Positions 37,300 through 41,967 of a stretch of DNA of 41,967 bases are shown one piece after another. This DNA comes from Nemertoderma westbladi. Lineage: Eukaryota > Xenacoelomorpha > Nemertodermatida > Nemertodermatidae. The DNA is taken from contig JAUCBJ010006056.1 in the NCBI GenBank assembly GCA_032718475.1, positions 1 through 41,967 on the forward strand, given 5' to 3'. Position numbers and translations under genes: made by a program. Position 1 is the first letter of the stretch. Every line of letters starts with the position of its first letter. The notes under the pieces were generated by a model, which did not search any database, was not told the DNA's origin, and saw only the letters and a list, made by a program, of their open reading frames with translations.

Positions 37300-38200
37300 A
37301 CGGGCGAATATTGGGGCGACTTACGGAGCACGGGACTCATATCAGATATTGAAGGGCCAAGGGTGGGAGGCAAAATCAAGCAGTACTCAGGTTTACCTGA
37401 TACTATTTAGGCCTAGCCAACTTCCTGCTGCCTGTAGAGGTGGATTTGGTAACTCGCTAGGCCTAGGGACAAGGACTGCCCTTAGCGGTTCCTGGCTAAC
37501 AGCAGTTATTACGAGCCTGAATAAGGACTCGGAAAGTCTGCTGATTGCGTCAGGGATTTGCGACGGGAACCGACAGACAGATCCTTAGCGGTCCCTGGTC
37601 ACCGGCAGTTATTACGAGCCTGAATAAGGACTCGGAAAGCTTGCCGACTGCACCGGGGACTTGCGATGGATCGACCGACTAAACGGAGAAAGGGTTCGAC
37701 GAGGACTGCCTTCCTGGAGTGGGTTCCACGACCGGTGTTAGTACGAGCCTGAAAGGGACTCGGAAAACTACCGACAGTTGGGACTCACAACGGGCTGACA
37801 GACCCCTTGCCAAGCCGTATCGCTTTCCTAATGACCGATCCCTTCGGGGTTCGCGAAGGGTGGGACGGACACGCAATGGGGTCAAAAGACAAAGGACCGG
37901 ACTCTACTGGCCTACCGATTATTCAGAGAAGCTTCTCGGCTACCAAAGCGACTACGAGCCTGAAAGGGACTCGGAAATCTTAGGTGGTTGGGACCCTGCG
38001 ATGAACCGACAGACCCCTAGCCAAGCCATACTGCTTTCCTGATGACCGATCCCTTCGGGGTTTGGGAAGGGTGGGATGGACACGCAACCCGGTCTACCGA
38101 CTTGACCGACCCTTAGCCAAGCCGTACTGCTTTCCTGATGACCGATCCCTTTGGGGTTCGGGAAGGGTGGGATGGACACGCAACAGGGTCGACCGACACC
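37300..38200. repeat. GC-rich irregular tandem array
   Basis: Two modules alternate with variable spacing. One is ACGAGCCTGAA(TA)AGGACTCGGAAA (near 37513, 37614, 37741 and 37958). The other is CTTTCCTGATGACCGATCCCTTCGGGGTT.G.GAAGGGTGGGA.GGACACGCAA (37823, 38034 and 38129). The second contains the hairpin CCCTTC-GGGGTTCGC-GAAGGG. Open frames here (37145-37588, 37719-38042 and 38062-38280) mirror the repeats and look non-genic. Confidence 0.7.
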
Positions 38201-38383
38201 GACACTACGGTACTGGGACTAGGACCGAGGGAAAATGGGGATCATTGGTTAGGATAAAATCTAAAGCCAACAGTGGGTAATTAATTAGTGTACTGTAGGA
38301 ATTTATATGTTCGTATATTATTGTGAATATTTGGTGTATATTGGTGTGGGGAAGCCCAACTTATTCTCAATCAGGGTTCAATC

Positions 38384-38941
38384 AGAGTTTAGTCCAAATG
38401 CATGTATTATTTCCCTAAATCGTGTAAAAACTCAAATGTAGGACAAGTATCTTTAAATAGTAATAAGTTAACAATAGTGCACGAGATTAAATATTTAGGT
38501 CATATACTTTGCGATAATACAGACGATAATTCGGATATTCATAATCAATTAAGATCATTTTATAAACGTGCTAATACCATTATTAGAAAATTTGCAAATT
38601 GTACTACAGCCGTAAAAGTTAAATTATTTCGATGTTTTTGTACTCAATTTTATTGTAACGCTTTGTGGTCTAGATTAAATTACTCTGCTTCTGTGCATAA
38701 TAAAGTAGCATATAATACAGCGGCCAGACGCTTTTTCGGGTACCCTTATGGCTCCAGTGTTTCTTTTATGTTCGGTGTATTAAATATTCCTAAATTTATT
38801 CATATACGTGCTGCAGCAATTAATTCTCTATTTTTACGGGCAACAAATTCGTGTAATACAATGGTAATTGCAACGCTTCATGAGGTATACAAAACGAGTA
38901 GAATATTTTTAATGCGGGACCTATCATATATTGATGACTAA
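38384..38941 (+). pseudogene. LINE RT C-terminal fragment (jockey/CR1-like)
   Basis: The open frame 38402-38941 begins MYYFPKSCKNSNVGQVSLNS. It contains IKYLGHILCDNTDDNSDIHN, RKFANCTTAVKVKLFRCFCT, and the HNKVAYNTAARRFFGYPYGS region. This is the thumb and connector after the RT catalytic motifs of jockey/CR1-like elements. The ATG is internal, because the preceding codons (SKC) also fit the family after an in-frame stop at about 38391. No RT catalytic motif is present, so the copy is 5'-truncated. It is followed by a typical LINE 3' end, CCTGAAATAAAGAATTATTATTATT at about 39038-39062. Confidence 0.85.
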
Positions 38942-39065
38942 AATTAATTATATTTAGTTAGGCTTGATATCCTTGATTGTGCTAATAATATTTTATATAT
39001 ATATTTGTTTGTTTGTTTGTTTTTATGGGCAATCGTGCCTGAAATAAAGAATTATTATTATTTAG
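38942..39065 (+). mobile_element. LINE 3' UTR with AATAAA and (ATT)n tail
   Basis: Contains (TTTG)n at 39004-39022, then TGCCTGAAATAAAGAATTATTATTATT, a common 3' end of non-LTR elements. The AATAAA at 39044-39049 is a plausible polyadenylation signal. Confidence 0.65.
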
Positions 39066-39255
39066 TTACATTAAAGATTATTTCCAACCAATGCAACTTT
39101 TTTCTCGACTGCAACCTTGCATCTCAGAAAGGACTCCTTCTCCACTCCCAATATCCAGTAAGCAACCGAGGGTGGACTCTCTATAGCCGAGGGGCACTTG
39201 TATAATAACTAATAATCACAAACCCCGTCCTCTTATAATATATAACTCTGTAGTA

Positions 39256-39275
39256 GTCAGTAGTAGTAGTAGTAA

Positions 39276-39311
<36 letters not shown>

Positions 39312-39325
39312 AAGTAGTAAGTAAT
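39256..39325. repeat. (TAG)n microsatellite
   Basis: Runs of TAG/GTA with a few interruptions. It may be the tail of a LINE, since the LINE ending at 33686 has the same tail, but no LINE coding sequence adjoins it. Confidence 0.85.
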
Positions 39326-40379
39326 AGTAAAGGAGATCGGTTTAAACCAAAGTGATAAAGTAACATTATTATATAACATAATCATATAGACAAAGTAGAA
39401 TAAGATACAGATTCATAATTATTTTATCAAACTCATGTACTACTTACTTCAATGTGCCAATTGTAATAATAATTAAACATATTATTCCGATTAATCTGCG
39501 TTTGGCCCTATAAGATATTATACTGACGTATTTTATATTATTATATCCATCCGAGTAAACAAGAAGTGAAGTAAATGTTTATTATTATAGTTTTAGAAAT
39601 TGAATGATATACCCAAGATAGTGAAATAGATAATATACCAGAAATTGCCATTTGATCAGATATATCAAAGCGGCGTCTTTAGTATAATACCGTAATAGTA
39701 TCAATTAACTCTGTTATACAATGTAAATATACTAAATCTATTTATAAATATATTATGAGCCCTACATTGTATATTTATCCTACAGGTAGACAATGTAGTA
39801 TGTTAAAACTTGATATAATTTGGTATAATGTATAACATATTACAAATAAGACTGAGGCAGCTAAACTATATTGCAAAGAAATCAAATATCCTAAAGTAAT
39901 ATACTAGACCCTCCCTCCACCCTATAAATAGTGTTCACCATCTACCCCACCCACCGCCCTTATTACTTCATAATAATGAAAGATAGTACCGGCGCTCCGG
40001 TCACTCCGTTCCCTCCGCTGGGGGGGTTAAGTTGTAGGTTTTGACACTATGCAAAATCCGAGCACAGAGTTAGAAGCGCATTGGATAGGCGAACATTTCT
40101 TGCAGTGAAAGTATTTCCATACTTATTATAGTTTTCGAGATAGTCAGACATGAGTAGCAAAAATTTGAATTTTTTTGGTAAAGTCTGATTACACCGGTAC
40201 CTGTCATCCGAAATATGGATTGTGATATATCGTTAGATGCGGGTCCACTAACTGTACATTCACATATTTTCAAGGAAAAAATTCGATCAAGGGTTTTCGA
40301 AATATTTTCGAATTACCGGAAGCAGACTTTGGACGACCATATCTCCGGTACCGGTAGGCCTATTGAGTCAAAAAATTTT
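39326..40379. other. AT-rich stretch without recognised gene
   Basis: A TATAAATA word stands at 39923-39930 in a C-rich context, and CCGGTACC words occur near 40195 and 40346. The short open frame at 40215-40421 has no recognisable domain. The 3' part (40060-40379) shares phrases with the tandem repeat that follows (ACATTTCTTGCAGTGAA, TTTTCGA) and may be a decayed unit. Confidence 0.5.
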
Positions 40380-41590
40380 TTAATCTACTTAGAACACTCC
40401 AGTGAATGTTTTTTAGTTTGAAAGTTTTGCCCCAAAATGCTCAGAAGTAATTTCGAAAACACTGATCATTTTGCGATCATGATCTTTTGACCCCCTAGAA
40501 TTGAACTTTTTTATGGTCAAATTTTGGCTACCCCCCCTAATTCGAGGGTGAGGAATCTTTTTGTAATGTTAAGTTTTTTCATACGGTGAACTCACAGGAC
40601 TTGGTCTTCGAAATAAAACCGAAAACATGATCTTTCCTGATCATGGCCTGATCAAATCGCTTTTTGAAAATTTTGAAATGCTCAAAAGTTGCCCCTTCTT
40701 AATAGAAGTCGATTAGTAAAAAAAAAGTCGGGGGTCTCAAACAAAGTTTTCGAGAAAATCGGGAAAAACCGATAAACACGATCTTTTATGATCAGGAAGC
40801 TGATCTCGAGAACTGGTTGCCCGATCGAGCCAATTTTTTTTTAATCAACTCAGAATAGACCATTGCACATTTCTTACAATGAATGTTTATTAGAACAATG
40901 CTTAGATTCGATTTTAAATATACTGATCTTTTCGCGATCATGATCTTGAGTTTTGACCCACTAGACTTGAACTTTTTTATGCCCAAATTTTGGCTACCCC
41001 CCATAATTCGAGGGTGAGGAATCTTTTTGTGATGTTAAGTTTTTCCATACGGTGAACTCCCAGGACTTGGTCTTTGAAATAAAACCAAAAACACGATCTT
41101 TTCTGATCGCGGCCTGATCAAATTGTTTTTTGAAAATTTCGAAATGCTCAAAAGTTGCCCCTTCACCATAGAAGTCGATTCGTAAAAAAAAATCGGGGGT
41201 CTCAAACAAAGTTTTCGAGAACATCCAAAAAAACTAAAAAATCTGATCTTTAATGATCAGGTATCAGATCTCGAGAACCAGTTGTCCGATCGAGCCAATT
41301 TTTTTTTAATCGACTCAGGGCGGTGTTCTGAACGTTTCCTACAGTAATTGTTTATATCCAAAATGCTTAGTTACGATTTTACGAAGTCCGATCTTTGCGC
41401 GATCATGATCTTGCGTTTTAACCGGGAAGAATTCACTTTTTTTAAAATCTTTTAACGGGAATCATGACTAATGTGGGGTCGCTGAATCTTTTTGTAATGT
41501 TAAGTTTTTCGAATGGAGCAAGCCTTGAGTGTCCGATTGCTGATCAAAACTGATCTTTGCTGATCATGGTCAAGATCATGATCTGACACC
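40380..41590. repeat. ~466-bp tandem repeat, 2.5-3 units, rich in GATC palindromes
   Basis: GAATCTTTTTGTRATGTTAAGTTTTT recurs at about 40553, 41019 and 41484, so the period is about 466 bp. Each unit has GCGATCATGATCTTT, TGATCA-type words, TTTTGGCTACCCCCC.TAATTCGAGGGTGAGG, AAAGTTGCCCCTTC and TCGGGGGTCTCAAACAAAGTTTTCGAGA. The third unit is more diverged. No protein is encoded. Confidence 0.85.
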
Positions 41591-41967
41591 TCCAAAAAAA
41601 GCTCCTTGAATGTAAACCCATATGCTGCCTATCGATTGGCGCCGGTCCCAACTCCGTAGCATTAGCCGTTTTGGCTGTAGCTCCATAGCAACGTGGTTGC
41701 TAGGGAAGCGGACTTTTCGACTCAAATTGGCCCTAGCCGGAGAACCGTAGACTTTTTTAACACATTATGTATGGCGAAAAGTCTTCTGGATAAATTTTGG
41801 GGGGGGTCTAGGAACATCCTATTGTTCGTTTTCGCTTAGTTGCTGAGATCCTCTCATCCCACAAATCCCAGGATTCTATAAAGGCATTCTGCTGGACTAG
41901 TTCCGTGGCCGGAATAGTGTTCGGTGTTCTGCGAACAGAGAACCTAATCGGTTTAGGGCCCTGACCG
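41591..41967. other. Unassigned right edge
   Basis: Mixed-composition DNA with GTAGCATTAGCC and AGCTCCATAGCAACGTGGTTGCTA words, but no frame or repeat match inside the window. Confidence 0.4.

Noticed and set aside
37145-38280. Three open frames of 72-147 codons
   Set aside because: They follow the GC-rich tandem modules, and their peptide similarity mirrors the DNA repeat.
39923-39930. TATAAATA as a host promoter
   Set aside because: No downstream gene or initiator can be seen; a single word in AT-rich DNA is not enough.

Overview
This window looks like repeat-dense nuclear DNA from an animal, probably a marine invertebrate. There is no bacterial or viral gene order, no operon and no intact host gene that I can recognise. 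The evidence is three kinds of LINE remnant, two LTR retroelement families of BEL/Pao type, many diverged inverted and tandem repeats, and frequent TAGGCCTA and ACCGGTACC words. The species assignment is inference only.

Layout. 1-3200: A 235-bp direct repeat flanks a frame-broken zinc-finger-like peptide. AT-rich repeats and a foldback repeat follow. 3210-3958 (-): The 3' part of a CR1/L2-type LINE, with YADN in place of the catalytic YADD. 3966-26141 (-): A tandem pair of BEL-like elements (here 'element M') that carry gag, or gag plus a protease-like domain, but no reverse transcriptase. They share the LTR near 5.6-6.0 kb, and the outer LTR is at 25.7-26.1 kb. Their 3' regions hold an array of small hairpins. 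The upstream part of what looks like the same split LINE resumes at 26142-26376 (-).

10682-23833 (+): A 13.2-kb BEL/Pao element inserted into a tandem-repeat part of the element M gag gene. A 5-bp target duplication (CGTGG) flanks it, and neighbouring empty repeat units confirm the site. It has a 1.2-kb 5' LTR, gag, and pol (protease, RT, RNase H, integrase). Pol is broken by a frameshift, a stop and a 10-bp duplication. A further unrecognised frame-broken coding stretch lies before a 3' LTR that lacks its first ~196 bp.

26428-41967: A 30-bp minisatellite, a LINE ORF1-like fragment, and a repeat element present as two inverted copies. One copy is split by a 5'-truncated LINE (29267-33686) with a 13-bp target duplication. 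The other lies at the apex of a ~390-bp-arm inverted repeat. After these come a GC-rich irregular tandem array, another LINE RT tail (38402-38941) and a ~466-bp tandem repeat rich in GATC palindromes.

Nested order inferred: CR1/L2 LINE first, then the element M tandem, then the BEL/Pao element, which is youngest (its LTRs differ at roughly 15-20 positions per kb by eye). The coding parts work only as retrotransposon machinery. Every coding region is damaged or lacks an obvious start.
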